Shown here: positions 42,208-51,557 of the stretch, piece by piece | Position numbering within the stretch: the stretch's first letter is position 1 | Layout of the letters: each line of letters opens with the position of its first letter | Position numbers and translations under genes: made by a program | Origin: Desulfosudis oleivorans Hxd3 | GTDB taxonomy: Bacteria > Desulfobacterota > Desulfobacteria > Desulfobacterales > Desulfosudaceae | NCBI RefSeq assembly: GCF_000018405.1 | Contig: NC_009943.1 | Coordinates: 2,855,001 to 2,919,000 of the forward strand | DNA: 64,000 nt | Direction of reading: 5' to 3' | The notes under the pieces: generated by a model | Seen by the model: the letters and a program-made list of their open reading frames with translations, nothing else | Told to the model about the DNA's origin: nothing | Database searches by the model: none

Positions 42208-43344
42208 GTGCGCAAACCGTTTCACATCGTGTTGACCACCATCGATACCCCCCGGGTGCTCTACGATTACCTGGAGAACATCAACCGGTCCGGCTACACA
42301 GGCCAGGTGAAGATATGGATCATCGGCGACACGAAGACCCCTGCGGCGGCCGGTACCATTGCCGAAGACCTCACCGGCAGGGGACTGGAAACCGAATATA
42401 TGGACATGGCCGCCCAGGAGTCCTGGGGGAAAGGCTGCATCGATTTTTACCGCCGCCTGCCGGTCAACAATGAAACCCGGCGCAACATCGGTTTTTTAAA
42501 GGCCCTTGAAGCGGGATGCGAGATACTGATTTCCATTGATGATGACAACTATCCGCCGGAGGAGAGTTTCATCGACGGTCATGCCGATACAGGAAAACCG
42601 TGGAGAGGCCCCATGATCGAAACCGGTTCCGGATTTCACAACACCTGCCGTTACCTGGAGCTGAGCCCCAAGCGAACGGTCTTTCCCCGGGGATTCCCGT
42701 TCCGGCTTCGAGACGCGGACGACCCTTCAGACATGGCACTGGCTGAAGCCGATGCCCGCATCGGGGTCAAGGCCGGGCTGTGGACCGGCGCGCCGGACCT
42801 GGACGCCGTCACCTGGCTCAACGGCCCGGTGGAAAGCCTCTCCTATGTGGGAAAACCCGCCCACGTACTTTCCCAGAACACATGGATTCCCCTGAGTACC
42901 CAGAACCTGAGCGTGTGCCGGAACCTGATTCCGGCCTGCCTGTGCGTTCCCATGGGACACGACATGCCCGGGGGCCGGCTGGAACGGTACGGCGACGTGT
43001 GGGGAGGCTATTTTTTACAGGCCCTTATTCGGGGGACCTGTTACCACGCGGCCTTTGGCCACCCCGTCACCCTGCATTCGCGCAACCCCCATGACGCGCT
43101 GGCCGACCTGCGCCGGGAATACTGGGGCATGCTGCTCACCGACTGGCTGGCAGACCTGCTCCGGCACCGGTTTGCCCCTTCCGCGCCGGCCATGACGGAC
43201 CGGACCAGGGAGCTGGGTGACTTCCTGCGCGATGAGGCCACGGCCCTTGTGCCGGACTGGTGCCCGCCCGAGGTGGGGGTGTTCATGGCCATCACAGGAG
43301 AAAACCTGCGGTTGTGGGCCGACGCCTGCGCCCTTTTCCTGTAA
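42208..43344 (+). CDS. RGP/GT75-like glycosyltransferase or mutase-like protein
   Basis: The 378-residue soluble protein resembles reversibly glycosylated polypeptides (GT75). It has an acidic metal-site-like motif ILISIDDDNYPPEESF (about 108-123) and GVKAGLWTGAPDLDAVTWLN, close to the RGP pattern GLWLNIPDYDAP. In plants such proteins are UDP-arabinopyranose mutases or self-glycosylating enzymes. A bacterial role in surface glycan synthesis is inferred from the neighbouring transferases. The GTG start lacks a strong ribosome-binding site, but no better start is in frame. Confidence 0.7.
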   Translation: MRKPFHIVLTTIDTPRVLYDYLENINRSGYTGQVKIWIIGDTKTPAAAGTIAEDLTGRGLETEYMDMAAQESWGKGCIDFYRRLPVNNETRRNIGFLKALEAGCEILISIDDDNYPPEESFIDGHADTGKPWRGPMIETGSGFHNTCRYLELSPKRTVFPRGFPFRLRDADDPSDMALAEADARIGVKAGLWTGAPDLDAVTWLNGPVESLSYVGKPAHVLSQNTWIPLSTQNLSVCRNLIPACLCVPMGHDMPGGRLERYGDVWGGYFLQALIRGTCYHAAFGHPVTLHSRNPHDALADLRREYWGMLLTDWLADLLRHRFAPSAPAMTDRTRELGDFLRDEATALVPDWCPPEVGVFMAITGENLRLWADACALFL

Positions 43345-43357
43345 GGCCGCCCCCGCT

Positions 43358-44773
43358 TTAATGTAATCCCTTGGAAGCCCGCCTCAAAAAAACCGGCAGG
43401 TAAAAAGGCAGCAGGTGGGGCTGGGGAAAATCCCTGACGATCCGCATCATGCGCAGGGGGTTTAAAAAGAAGGTCCGGTTGGCCTTGCGCTGGTAGGTAT
43501 AGAGGGTGTCATCCGACACAGCCGACAGGTTGATAGAAATTCCGGAATATTCCATGTCAGCGTAATCAATGGCCGCAACCTTCTCCGGGCATTGGCGACG
43601 GGCCATTTCGTAAAGTTCCGTGTTGGGAAACGGCGTGACCGTAAAAAACGAGATGGTGTGAAGGCGGGAGCCGCAGGCCACGTCAATGGTCATTTGCATC
43701 TCCGCTTCGGTTTCCGTGGGAAATCCCATCATGGCAAATCCGTTGGCATAGACCCCGCACCGGACCGCGATCTCCACATTTTTTAAAAACTTGCCGATAT
43801 TCAGGTTTTTTCTGACCAGGCCCTGAATTCGGGGCGAGCCGGTCTCCAGGGCAAAACTGGCAAAATACATGCCCGCGTCGGCAAGGGCTTCGATCTCTTC
43901 TGCCGTAAAAATATCGGTGCGCACCCCGTTGGGAAAGACCAGCCGGGTCTTGAGATTGCGGCTGTGAATCAGATCACAGAAGGTCATCAGCCGTTTTCTG
44001 TCCAGGTTGAAGATATCGTCCAGAAACTCAAAATCTGAAATGCCGTACGTTTTCGAAAGAAACGCGATTTCATCCACGATCCGGTCCGCCGAGTGGCCCC
44101 GGAAGGTGTCACCGAAAATGCGGTGGCAGTAGGCGCATTTGTAGGGGCATCCCCGGCTGGAAAAAAGAGAGGCATACCGGCGTCGGGGAATGGGCGGCAT
44201 GGACTGGCGCTTCCAGTAGGCCGGCAGGTCGATCAGGTCATAGGCCGGGGGCGGCAGGCTGTCCACATCCTGAATGAACGGCATGCGCCCTGGATTGATA
44301 ACGATGGTGCCGTCCTTGTCCCGCCAGAAAATTCCCGGTACATCGGCCAGACCATCGCCTTCAAACCAGTGGCGCAGAATCACCTCAAAAACCAGCTCCC
44401 CTTCACCGGGCACAGCGGCATGGGCCGCGTTACCTTCCAGGGATTTTTCCTCAAAGGCCGATACATGGGGGCCGCCCAGCAGGAGCAACGCCTCGGGCAA
44501 CAGGGCCCGAAGCTTTTTCGTAATATAGGGGATCTTGTGCGATGCCGATGTCAGGGCGCCCAGCCCCACCACATCGGCCTTGAAATCCACGGCCATCTTC
44601 ACCAGGGCGTCATTGGACAGGTTGTGCAGCTTCTGGTTGACCAGGCAGAATTCGGCGGAAAACTTGGACCGTATATAAGCGGCAAGGGACATGATACCCA
44701 GCGGCGGCGTCACCAGTTGAAACACCCGGGGCCGGTCACCCACATTTACCAGAAACACGCGGATCTTTTTCAC
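43358..44773 (-). CDS. B12-binding-domain radical SAM protein
   Basis: The 471-residue protein has an N-terminal cobalamin-binding-like domain (about 1-150, PPLGIMSLAAYI, ADVVGLGALTSASH, LLLLGGPHVSAFEEK) and a radical SAM core whose cluster motif is SSRGCPYKCAYCHRIFG (about 210-226). It belongs to the BchE-like group that does methylations or ring rearrangements; the substrate is unknown. A GTG at 44773 is the apparent start. It is convergent with the RGP-like gene, with 13 bases between, and lies inside the glycan island. Confidence 0.88.
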   Translation of the reverse strand: MKKIRVFLVNVGDRPRVFQLVTPPLGIMSLAAYIRSKFSAEFCLVNQKLHNLSNDALVKMAVDFKADVVGLGALTSASHKIPYITKKLRALLPEALLLLGGPHVSAFEEKSLEGNAAHAAVPGEGELVFEVILRHWFEGDGLADVPGIFWRDKDGTIVINPGRMPFIQDVDSLPPPAYDLIDLPAYWKRQSMPPIPRRRYASLFSSRGCPYKCAYCHRIFGDTFRGHSADRIVDEIAFLSKTYGISDFEFLDDIFNLDRKRLMTFCDLIHSRNLKTRLVFPNGVRTDIFTAEEIEALADAGMYFASFALETGSPRIQGLVRKNLNIGKFLKNVEIAVRCGVYANGFAMMGFPTETEAEMQMTIDVACGSRLHTISFFTVTPFPNTELYEMARRQCPEKVAAIDYADMEYSGISINLSAVSDDTLYTYQRKANRTFFLNPLRMMRIVRDFPQPHLLPFYLPVFLRRASKGLH

Positions 44774-44887
44774 TGCAATCGGTGCCTTTCACATATCGCG
44801 CCCGGATTTTATTCAACAGGCCGCGTCTTGCGCCACAGTCGCGCCTGTGGCCGTTTCGGACTCAAGGAGGACGCATGACCATCCGCG

Positions 44888-46468
44888 CTATGTATAGCGC
44901 TTTCTTTTGGTGCGGATCAAATAAAAAGTGAGGAGCCCCGTCACCAGGGCCAGGGCCATGGCACAGAGTGCCAGCAGTTCCCACTGCCCCAGGGGGACGG
45001 ACTGCAAGAGAAACGGCCCCCGTCTGCCATCAAACAGGCCCACCAGGGGAGAGGCGCTCCACTGAAAATATATCTGGTTGTTAGCGATGATGGAGATTCC
45101 CTGCTGGAGATTGACCATCCTGAGCATGTAGTAAAAGGATATGGGTTCACCGAGACAGAAATAGAGCTGCTGCACCGTACAGGCAAACAGGAACGCCCCG
45201 GCGGCAACCGGTCGCCAAAAACCGGGCGGACGGTCCCCGGCGAAAAAATCGGCCAGCCGGCACCCGATGGGTATCAGCAGGAACGGCAGCACCATGAGAA
45301 AATATCGGGGCCCCAGGCAGAAACCGCCGTGCCAGTCGCTGCGGCACGCAATGAAAAGCAGGCGAAACAGGACCATGGCGATGATAACAAAAGAGAGATA
45401 CCGGTAGCGTTTATGCAGGTACGGCCACCAGAAAACAGCGGCGATCAGAATGGGACAGAACCAGAAAACCCCCTTGCCCGGACTGGCAAGAAGACCGGCC
45501 AGCCCTTCCCATGGAGTGGTAAAGACTCCGTAAGCCACCCCCTCAGCGGTCTGACGTCCCAGTTCAAAAGGATTGCCGAACCGCATGTAATTATAGATGC
45601 CGTAGAGCAGGGCCATAATACCTGTTCCGGCAGTAAAGCCTGCCGCGACCCGCGCACAGATCCACCGGTTTTCCCAAAAGCCGGTTTTCGACCGTGCCCA
45701 CGGAGAAATGGCAATCACCAGAAAAAAGGGTGTCATCAAAATCGCCGTGATATGGGTGGTAAAGGCAAGCCCCAACAGCAGGCCGCTGCCCAAAAAACGG
45801 ACGGCTTTACCTGAAACGGGGAAAGTATTGAGATCTTTTCGCGGAGAAATCAGGTAAAAAGACAACAGGACAAAAACCATGGCCAGGGGCTCTGCAAACA
45901 TCGTTCCTGAATAGTGCCACAGGGGCGTGGCCAGGCCCAGCAGCAGGGCTGTGATAAAGGCCGCAAGCGGGCTGCCGGTCAGCCGGCGAATGATCAGAAA
46001 CTGTAACACCACCACGAGGCTTGAAACCAGGGGGGTAAAAAAGGACACCAGGAACCGCAGGGCATGGGGCGCCATGTCCGATGGTCGCTGTTTGAGAATG
46101 TAGGACCGGAAAGAGAATCCATCCGCGGCAAAGCTGATGGGAATGCGCCGGTATTCATACCATCGGGTCTGGTTAAGGCATGAGGCCACCCGAATAAACG
46201 GGGCCAGAAGGACAGACTGCGCGGGAGCGAACCCCGAATATCGCCTGTTGTCACACCCTCTGGGCAGGCCAAAATCCGGCCATGCCTCCAGGTCCTTTTC
46301 AACAGCAAAAGTGCCGTTCATTGCAAGGGATTCTCCCACACGGAAAACCACCTCGCCGTCCGGCGTTCGAACGCCGCCGTAGACCATCAGGGAAAACAGA
46401 AGAAGAGAGACCAGCCACGGCACCAGAACAGGCCCCGGCACACGAATCTTTCGGGCGGGAATTATCAT
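44888..46468 (-). CDS. GT-C (GT39-like) membrane glycosyltransferase-like protein
   Basis: The 526-residue membrane protein has about eleven hydrophobic helices. The first outer loop contains GESLAMNGTFAVEKDLEAWP and RRYSGFAPAQSVLLAPFI, a layout common in polyprenol-sugar-using GT-C enzymes. A sugar donor cannot be named. ATG 46468 begins eight bases after the FKBP stop, suggesting co-transcription; the longer frame runs back through the FKBP gene. Confidence 0.7.
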   Translation of the reverse strand: MIIPARKIRVPGPVLVPWLVSLLLFSLMVYGGVRTPDGEVVFRVGESLAMNGTFAVEKDLEAWPDFGLPRGCDNRRYSGFAPAQSVLLAPFIRVASCLNQTRWYEYRRIPISFAADGFSFRSYILKQRPSDMAPHALRFLVSFFTPLVSSLVVVLQFLIIRRLTGSPLAAFITALLLGLATPLWHYSGTMFAEPLAMVFVLLSFYLISPRKDLNTFPVSGKAVRFLGSGLLLGLAFTTHITAILMTPFFLVIAISPWARSKTGFWENRWICARVAAGFTAGTGIMALLYGIYNYMRFGNPFELGRQTAEGVAYGVFTTPWEGLAGLLASPGKGVFWFCPILIAAVFWWPYLHKRYRYLSFVIIAMVLFRLLFIACRSDWHGGFCLGPRYFLMVLPFLLIPIGCRLADFFAGDRPPGFWRPVAAGAFLFACTVQQLYFCLGEPISFYYMLRMVNLQQGISIIANNQIYFQWSASPLVGLFDGRRGPFLLQSVPLGQWELLALCAMALALVTGLLTFYLIRTKRKRYT

Positions 46469-46476
46469 AAGAAAAA

Positions 46477-47205
46477 TCAGTCGGACTTCTCTTGAATGGC
46501 AAGCAACTCCAGATCGACGATGAGCATGGCGTTGGGACCGATCACGCCACCTTCGAGAAAATTGCCTTCTTTGCCGTGGGCCAGTTCCGACGGGATGAAA
46601 AAGCGGTATTTGCTGCCGACGTTCATCATCGTCAGCGCCTCTTCCCAAGCGGGGATGACACCGGCCACCTTGACCCAGACCGGCGTGCCCCTTTGATAGG
46701 TGGACTCAAACACCGTGCCGTCCAGAAGCTTCCCTACCATGTGGATCTGGACATTATCGACAGCCTCGGGCCGGGGGCCGTCCCCTTTTCTCAACACCGT
46801 GTACTGTAAACCGCTTGCGGTAACGACAACCCCCTCTTTGTCTCTATTATCCGCAAGAAAGGCTTTCTGCTCATTTAAATTTTTTTCCGCGGCAGCGGCA
46901 ATTCGTTTGTTGTGAAATTCGCGCTCCTGCTGAGAAACCAGGGCCTTTACCCCAGTCATCTGATCCGGAGAAAGCATGGGTGTGTTGCCTGCCAGACCGT
47001 CCTCAATGCCCTGAAGAAACGCTTCCCGGTCAATAGTGACCGTCTTCAGTTCCTCAAGCGTGTAAATCATCTCCAGCCCTACAATATAACTGAACTGTTT
47101 TGATATGTTATCAATTTTTGCCGCCTGCTCTTTTCCGCCATCTGAACAGGCCGTCATGCACAACATACCAAAAGCCATTACTGCAGATGGCAAGCGCTTT
47201 TTCAT
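46477..47205 (-). CDS. FKBP-type peptidyl-prolyl isomerase lipoprotein
   Basis: The 242-residue protein has a lipoprotein signal peptide (MLCMTAC, cysteine at about residue 20), an FkpA/Mip-like helical domain (about 28-120, KQFSYIVGLEMIYTLEELKT), and an FKBP domain (about 135-240: GDGPRPEAVDNVQIHMVGKL, FESTYQRGTPVWVKV, GVIPAWEEALTMMNVGSKYR). It catalyses proline isomerisation in secreted proteins at the envelope. AAGGAA precedes ATG 47205. It is divergent from the first TMTC-like gene. Confidence 0.92.
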   Translation of the reverse strand: MKKRLPSAVMAFGMLCMTACSDGGKEQAAKIDNISKQFSYIVGLEMIYTLEELKTVTIDREAFLQGIEDGLAGNTPMLSPDQMTGVKALVSQQEREFHNKRIAAAAEKNLNEQKAFLADNRDKEGVVVTASGLQYTVLRKGDGPRPEAVDNVQIHMVGKLLDGTVFESTYQRGTPVWVKVAGVIPAWEEALTMMNVGSKYRFFIPSELAHGKEGNFLEGGVIGPNAMLIVDLELLAIQEKSD

Positions 47206-47273
47206 GTTGATTCCTTCCGCAGGGTGCTGTAGTTTACCCAAAAAGGGTTGTTTGCTTTGAAATTCTTAATGTT

Positions 47274-47300
47274 ATTATCCGGTTATCCAAACCTTGTCAA
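47274..47300 (-). promoter_or_regulatory. Sigma-70-like promoter of the FKBP gene
   Basis: Reverse-strand TTGACA (47300-47295), a 15-base spacer and GATAAT (47279-47274) lie about 70 bases before the ATG. The spacing is short, so confidence is moderate. Confidence 0.45.
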
Positions 47301-47319
47301 GCCAAAACAACGGGACGCA

Positions 47320-49266
47320 ATGATCAGGCGGTTCATCTTATCCAGGTGGATACAGGCGGGAATACTGGCGGGAATGGTGTTGGTGGCCTATCTTCCATCC
47401 ACCGACCACTCCTTTATCTGGGACGACGACTATTATATCACTCACAACATGACCCTTGCGGGCTTTTCCGGGTTGAAACGCATATGGCTTGAGCCCGGCG
47501 CCACGCCGCAATACTATCCTCTGGTCTTTACCAGTTTCTGGCTCGAGTATCATCTGTTCGGTCTTAACCCGGCAGTGTTTCATTTCACCAACATCCTTCT
47601 GCACGCCGCAAACGCCGTGCTGGTATGGCTGATCCTGGCCCGACTGCGCCTGCCCTGGGCATGGCCGGCCGCTGCCCTGTTTGCGCTTCACCCGGTCAAC
47701 GTGGAGTCCGTGGCATGGATCAGCGAACGCAAGAATGTACTTTCCGGAATGTTTGTTCTGCTCTCCCTGCTGTTTTTAATCCGCGCATCTCTTTCCGGAA
47801 CCGGCGGGAACCAGTACCCCGAAACGGCTTCAACAAACAGGCGGCTCTCCTACATGACCTCCTTTTTGTTTTTTATACCGGCCCTGTTAAGCAAAACCGT
47901 CACCTGCATGATGCCGGCAGCGTTCCTGATGCTGGTATGGTGGAAAAACCCTCAGGGGGGGGGCAGAAAAGCAGTGGCAACGCTTCCCTTTTTCCTTGTC
48001 GGGGCCGCGGCCGCGCTGCACACCGTCATCATGGAAAAAAGCCACGTAGGGGCCTACGGGATGGAATGGGCTTTCAGCACAATCGACCGTGTGCTGATCG
48101 CCGGGCGGGCCCTCTGGTTTTACGCATACAAACTGGTCTGGCCGGCAAACCTGGTGTTCATCTATCCCCGGTGGGACATCAACGCCACTGTATGGTGGCA
48201 GTATCTGTTTCCCGTCGGCGCGCTTGGGGCCTTTATTCTACTCTGGGTGACAAGAGGCCGGCTGGGCAGGGGGGCTTTGACCGGTGTGGCGATTTTTGCG
48301 ACAGCGCTTTTTCCCGCCCTGGGATTTATCAATTACTATCCCATGCGATATTCCTTTGTGGCGGACCATTTTCAGTACATGGCCGGCATCGCCCTGATCG
48401 CCCTGATAACGGCTGCGGCCCATCGCCTGTTTCATGGCATCCATCGATTTCCCGCTAAAACAGCCTGCATTCTGTTTTCCGTCCTGTTGTTGCTGCTTGG
48501 CACGCGTACCTTGCAGGAACAGAATAAATATGAGAACCTCCATACTCTGTGGCGGGATACGCTGCGAAAGGACCCCTTGTGCTGGATGGCCCACAACAAC
48601 GTCGGGGCACTGCTGTCTAAAATCGGCAATTATGAAAAGGCGATTGCCCACTTCAACAAATCGCTCAGCATTTATCCGACAAACGTAATGGCCCATTTAA
48701 ACATCAAGGGTGTGTCTAAAAAACTGACCGGTCAAACAACAGGGCCGCTGCTTTACGCTGGCGAACCCGGACGGCCCCGACTGATGGCATGGGATAACCG
48801 GCTGGCGACTGTCATGACACGATTGGGATGGGATAAAGCGGCGAACCATTATTATCAAAAAGTCATGGCCGTGGATCCCCGGAATGCCGAGGCCCACTAC
48901 GGAACAGGCCAACTGCTGGAGCGACAGGGAAAAATCGACGCTGCGATTACCGCCTATGAAACAACGCTGGATATCGACCCCCTGTACACGGACGTTTACC
49001 AAAGACTGGGAAAAATCCATCTGACGCGCAACGAATACGAGAAAGCGATAGACCGGTTTTTCATGCTGTTAAAAATCGATCCGTTCCGGGCAGAGGCATT
49101 TGAGCAACTGGGGCTCTCCTATTATCACACAGGCGACTTAGAAAACGCAATCAGAGCCTACCGACTGGCCCTCAATATTCAACCCCATAACCGGGCTCTC
49201 CAAATGACGCTTTCGCGAATACTGACACAGCCTGAACCGGTGGAGTCCCTGCCACCACGGCCATGA
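47320..49266 (+). CDS. TMTC-like GT-C membrane protein with TPRs
   Basis: The 648-residue protein has about ten membrane helices (10-400) with the acid pair FIWDDDYYITHN in the first loop and the family motif FALHPVNVESVAWISERKNV. A C-terminal TPR domain follows at about 410-640 (GNYEKAIAHFNKSLSIYPTN, GKIDAAITAYETTLDIDPLY, NEYEKAIDRFFMLLKIDPFR). It resembles eukaryotic TMTC O-mannosyltransferases and their bacterial counterparts. ATG 47320 is used; in-frame ATG 47269 and TTG 47248 are alternatives. Its stop overlaps the next start (ATGA). Confidence 0.85.
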   Translation: MIRRFILSRWIQAGILAGMVLVAYLPSTDHSFIWDDDYYITHNMTLAGFSGLKRIWLEPGATPQYYPLVFTSFWLEYHLFGLNPAVFHFTNILLHAANAVLVWLILARLRLPWAWPAAALFALHPVNVESVAWISERKNVLSGMFVLLSLLFLIRASLSGTGGNQYPETASTNRRLSYMTSFLFFIPALLSKTVTCMMPAAFLMLVWWKNPQGGGRKAVATLPFFLVGAAAALHTVIMEKSHVGAYGMEWAFSTIDRVLIAGRALWFYAYKLVWPANLVFIYPRWDINATVWWQYLFPVGALGAFILLWVTRGRLGRGALTGVAIFATALFPALGFINYYPMRYSFVADHFQYMAGIALIALITAAAHRLFHGIHRFPAKTACILFSVLLLLLGTRTLQEQNKYENLHTLWRDTLRKDPLCWMAHNNVGALLSKIGNYEKAIAHFNKSLSIYPTNVMAHLNIKGVSKKLTGQTTGPLLYAGEPGRPRLMAWDNRLATVMTRLGWDKAANHYYQKVMAVDPRNAEAHYGTGQLLERQGKIDAAITAYETTLDIDPLYTDVYQRLGKIHLTRNEYEKAIDRFFMLLKIDPFRAEAFEQLGLSYYHTGDLENAIRAYRLALNIQPHNRALQMTLSRILTQPEPVESLPPRP

Positions 49267-50792
49267 CACGAACGCACTACCTACAAGCATACAGCCCCCC
49301 GGTAATGACCGTTGTCGTTCTGTTGCTCTGCGCGGGCGCCGGCCTTCGCATCGCCGCCGCCAGCGACTGTTTGTGGTTTGATGAGATATGGTCATATATG
49401 CTGAGTCGGCATATGACTCAACCATGGCAGGCGCTGACGGTCGTCAATGTAGTGGACAACAACCATCCTTTGAACACCTTCTTTATGTACATGATGGGTG
49501 ATCCTTATGACTGGAGATGGTTCCGCGTACCGTCCCTCATCACCGGCACGCTCCTGTTGATTCTCATATGGCGGGCGGCAGACCGGTTCAGTCCATCCGC
49601 GGGAATGCCGGCGCTTTTCATGGCGACGGTTTCCCACCCTTTTATTCTCTATTCTTCAGAGGCGCGGGGATACGCGCCGGCCCTGTTTTTTTTGGTATCC
49701 GCGTTTTTCTTTATTCAGCAGTACTGGCAGGAGCGCGGCATACGACCGCTTGTGTTGTTTTGGTTCACCATCACGATGGGTCTGTTGGCCAACCTTACCG
49801 TGGCGTTCATCTGGCTGGCCATCTTCCTGTGGTCGGTTATGCACGAACTGCGCGCGTCCTCGTCCTTCCGAACCTTCATGGCCCACATCCTGAAATGCCA
49901 TCTGGTGCCGCTGCTGCCGATGGCTTACCTGTCGCATGCCTACCTTGTCAGAAATATGGCGGTCGGCAACATCGGCAGTCGATCGACTGAATTTATCACG
50001 GATTTTCTGGCTACCGTGGTGGCAGCCCTCATGGGCACCCCGTCCACAGGGGGATGGTTTGTTGCCGGCCTCTTTCTTTTTATTTGTGTTTTTCTCTACG
50101 GATGGTGTTCTTTATACAGAACAAACGCGGCGGTTGCGATTTTCTTGCTGCTGGCCGTCTGCCTGCCCCCTCTTTTGGGAAACCTCGGCCGGCAACTGAT
50201 GTATTTCCGTTTTTCCCTGGTCGCGTTTCCGTTCACTTATATCGTCCTGGCCATCGGAATCGCCGCCTGTTATAAGGGGAATCGCTTGGCCAAAACACTC
50301 TGCCTGCTTTTTGTACTTTTCTTTTCTTACGGCAATATCACCCGCACCCACGCCTTGATCACCATTGGGAGAGGGGATTACCTGGGTGCCATGTTCTATA
50401 TGGCGGCGCAACCCCACACAGGCCCGAGAGCGACTGCCCCACGCGATGACGACCGAACTATTCTTGTCGGCAGCGATAATGATTTTCGCAACCTGCCGAT
50501 CTTATACTTCTATGCCAGATACCTTCCTCAAAACACCAAAATGATCTATATCGGAGAAGGACAATGGCCCACCGAAGGTACGGACTGGCTGATCCGTCAT
50601 TCCCAGCAGCTGAACCGGGAAATAGCCGCACTGTACCGGCCCAATGACAGGCACGTCTACCGGCTGGAAAAAATATTCCCTTATGCCGGCGTTTCGGGCT
50701 GGAACTGGTACCTGTACAAAAGGGTGCCGCCGGACACGACATCCGCGGACCGGCGAAAAAATGTCACAGGGAGTGAAACATCCCCGCCATGA
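49263..50792 (+). CDS. GT39/PMT-like membrane glycosyltransferase
   Basis: The 509-residue protein has about ten membrane helices. The first loop carries CLWFDEIWSYMLSRHM, with the D-E pair typical of protein mannosyltransferase and ArnT-like enzymes, and SSEARGYAPALFFL follows. The C-terminal 90 residues are soluble and outward-facing. It overlaps the TMTC-like gene before it and the GT2 gene after it by four bases each (ATGA), so the three are one translationally coupled set. Confidence 0.82.
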   Translation: MTRTHYLQAYSPPVMTVVVLLLCAGAGLRIAAASDCLWFDEIWSYMLSRHMTQPWQALTVVNVVDNNHPLNTFFMYMMGDPYDWRWFRVPSLITGTLLLILIWRAADRFSPSAGMPALFMATVSHPFILYSSEARGYAPALFFLVSAFFFIQQYWQERGIRPLVLFWFTITMGLLANLTVAFIWLAIFLWSVMHELRASSSFRTFMAHILKCHLVPLLPMAYLSHAYLVRNMAVGNIGSRSTEFITDFLATVVAALMGTPSTGGWFVAGLFLFICVFLYGWCSLYRTNAAVAIFLLLAVCLPPLLGNLGRQLMYFRFSLVAFPFTYIVLAIGIAACYKGNRLAKTLCLLFVLFFSYGNITRTHALITIGRGDYLGAMFYMAAQPHTGPRATAPRDDDRTILVGSDNDFRNLPILYFYARYLPQNTKMIYIGEGQWPTEGTDWLIRHSQQLNREIAALYRPNDRHVYRLEKIFPYAGVSGWNWYLYKRVPPDTTSADRRKNVTGSETSPP

Positions 50793-51478
50793 AAAGACTG
50801 GTCATCATTCCTTGTTACAATGAAGAAAAAACCGTTGGCGCTATTGCCGAGGCGGCCAGGCCCCACGCCGACCTGTGCTTTGTTAATGACGCCAGCACGG
50901 ACCAGACCGGCGACCGTCTGCATGCCATTTCCGGCATTCACATCATCACCCACGCCAGGCGCACCCACATTCCCGGCGCCATTCTCGACGGCATGCGGTT
51001 TGCCGCGGACAACGGCTACGACGTTGCCGTGACCATGGACGCGGGGCTCTCCCACGACCCGAAGGACCTGCCCCGGTTTTTTGAGCATGACGGGTACGAC
51101 CTTGTCATCGGGGCAAGACGGAAAACCATTGGAACTCCGGCCCACCGGAAACTGATTTCCCAATGCGCGGCCCGCATCGTCAACTACGGTCTTTCAGATA
51201 CCTGGCATGATCTGAAAGGACCGGCCTTTTCAGACTGCACGTCCGGGTTCAGAATGTATTCAAAAAAAGCGCTGCAAACGGTTCTGAATGCTTCCCTTGC
51301 ATCAAGATCCTTCGGATTCCACATGGAGACCCTTGCTGTAATATACACCCACGGACTTTCTATTCAGGAAATCCCCGTCACCTACACGTTTACCAACAGC
51401 TCCTTCAATTCGGCGGCTGTGGGGGACGGCCTGCGTGTGGGAATCGGTCTTATCCGAAAAAAAATCGACAACGGATAG
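50789..51478 (+). CDS. GT2-family glycosyltransferase (DPM1-like)
   Basis: The 229-residue soluble protein begins KRLVIIPCYNEEKTVGAIAE and has CFVNDASTDQTGDRL and VAVTMDAGLSHDPKDLPRFF, the donor and DxD-type motifs of polyprenyl-phosphate-sugar synthases. The acceptor-side segment reads FSDCTSGFRMYSKKAL. It probably makes a lipid-linked sugar used by the membrane GT-C enzyme in the same operon; that link is inference. It lacks a membrane anchor. Confidence 0.88.
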   Translation: MKRLVIIPCYNEEKTVGAIAEAARPHADLCFVNDASTDQTGDRLHAISGIHIITHARRTHIPGAILDGMRFAADNGYDVAVTMDAGLSHDPKDLPRFFEHDGYDLVIGARRKTIGTPAHRKLISQCAARIVNYGLSDTWHDLKGPAFSDCTSGFRMYSKKALQTVLNASLASRSFGFHMETLAVIYTHGLSIQEIPVTYTFTNSSFNSAAVGDGLRVGIGLIRKKIDNG

Positions 51479-51499
51479 CAGCGCCGGTTCGCCCCTGCC

Positions 51500-51557
51500 T
51501 GTTCATTTTCCGCGCCTTGCGTCCTTTGCCCGACTCACCGCGTAAAATATTCAGGTT
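51500..51557. repeat. Degenerate right end of the 275-bp element
   Basis: The segment keeps TTCATT, CCGCGCCTTGC, GACTCA and AAATATTCAGGTTA in the same order and spacing as the right end of the 275-bp element. It fills the gap between the GT2 and TMTC-like genes and contributes the last bases of the TMTC-like gene. It looks like an old, truncated copy. Confidence 0.45.
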
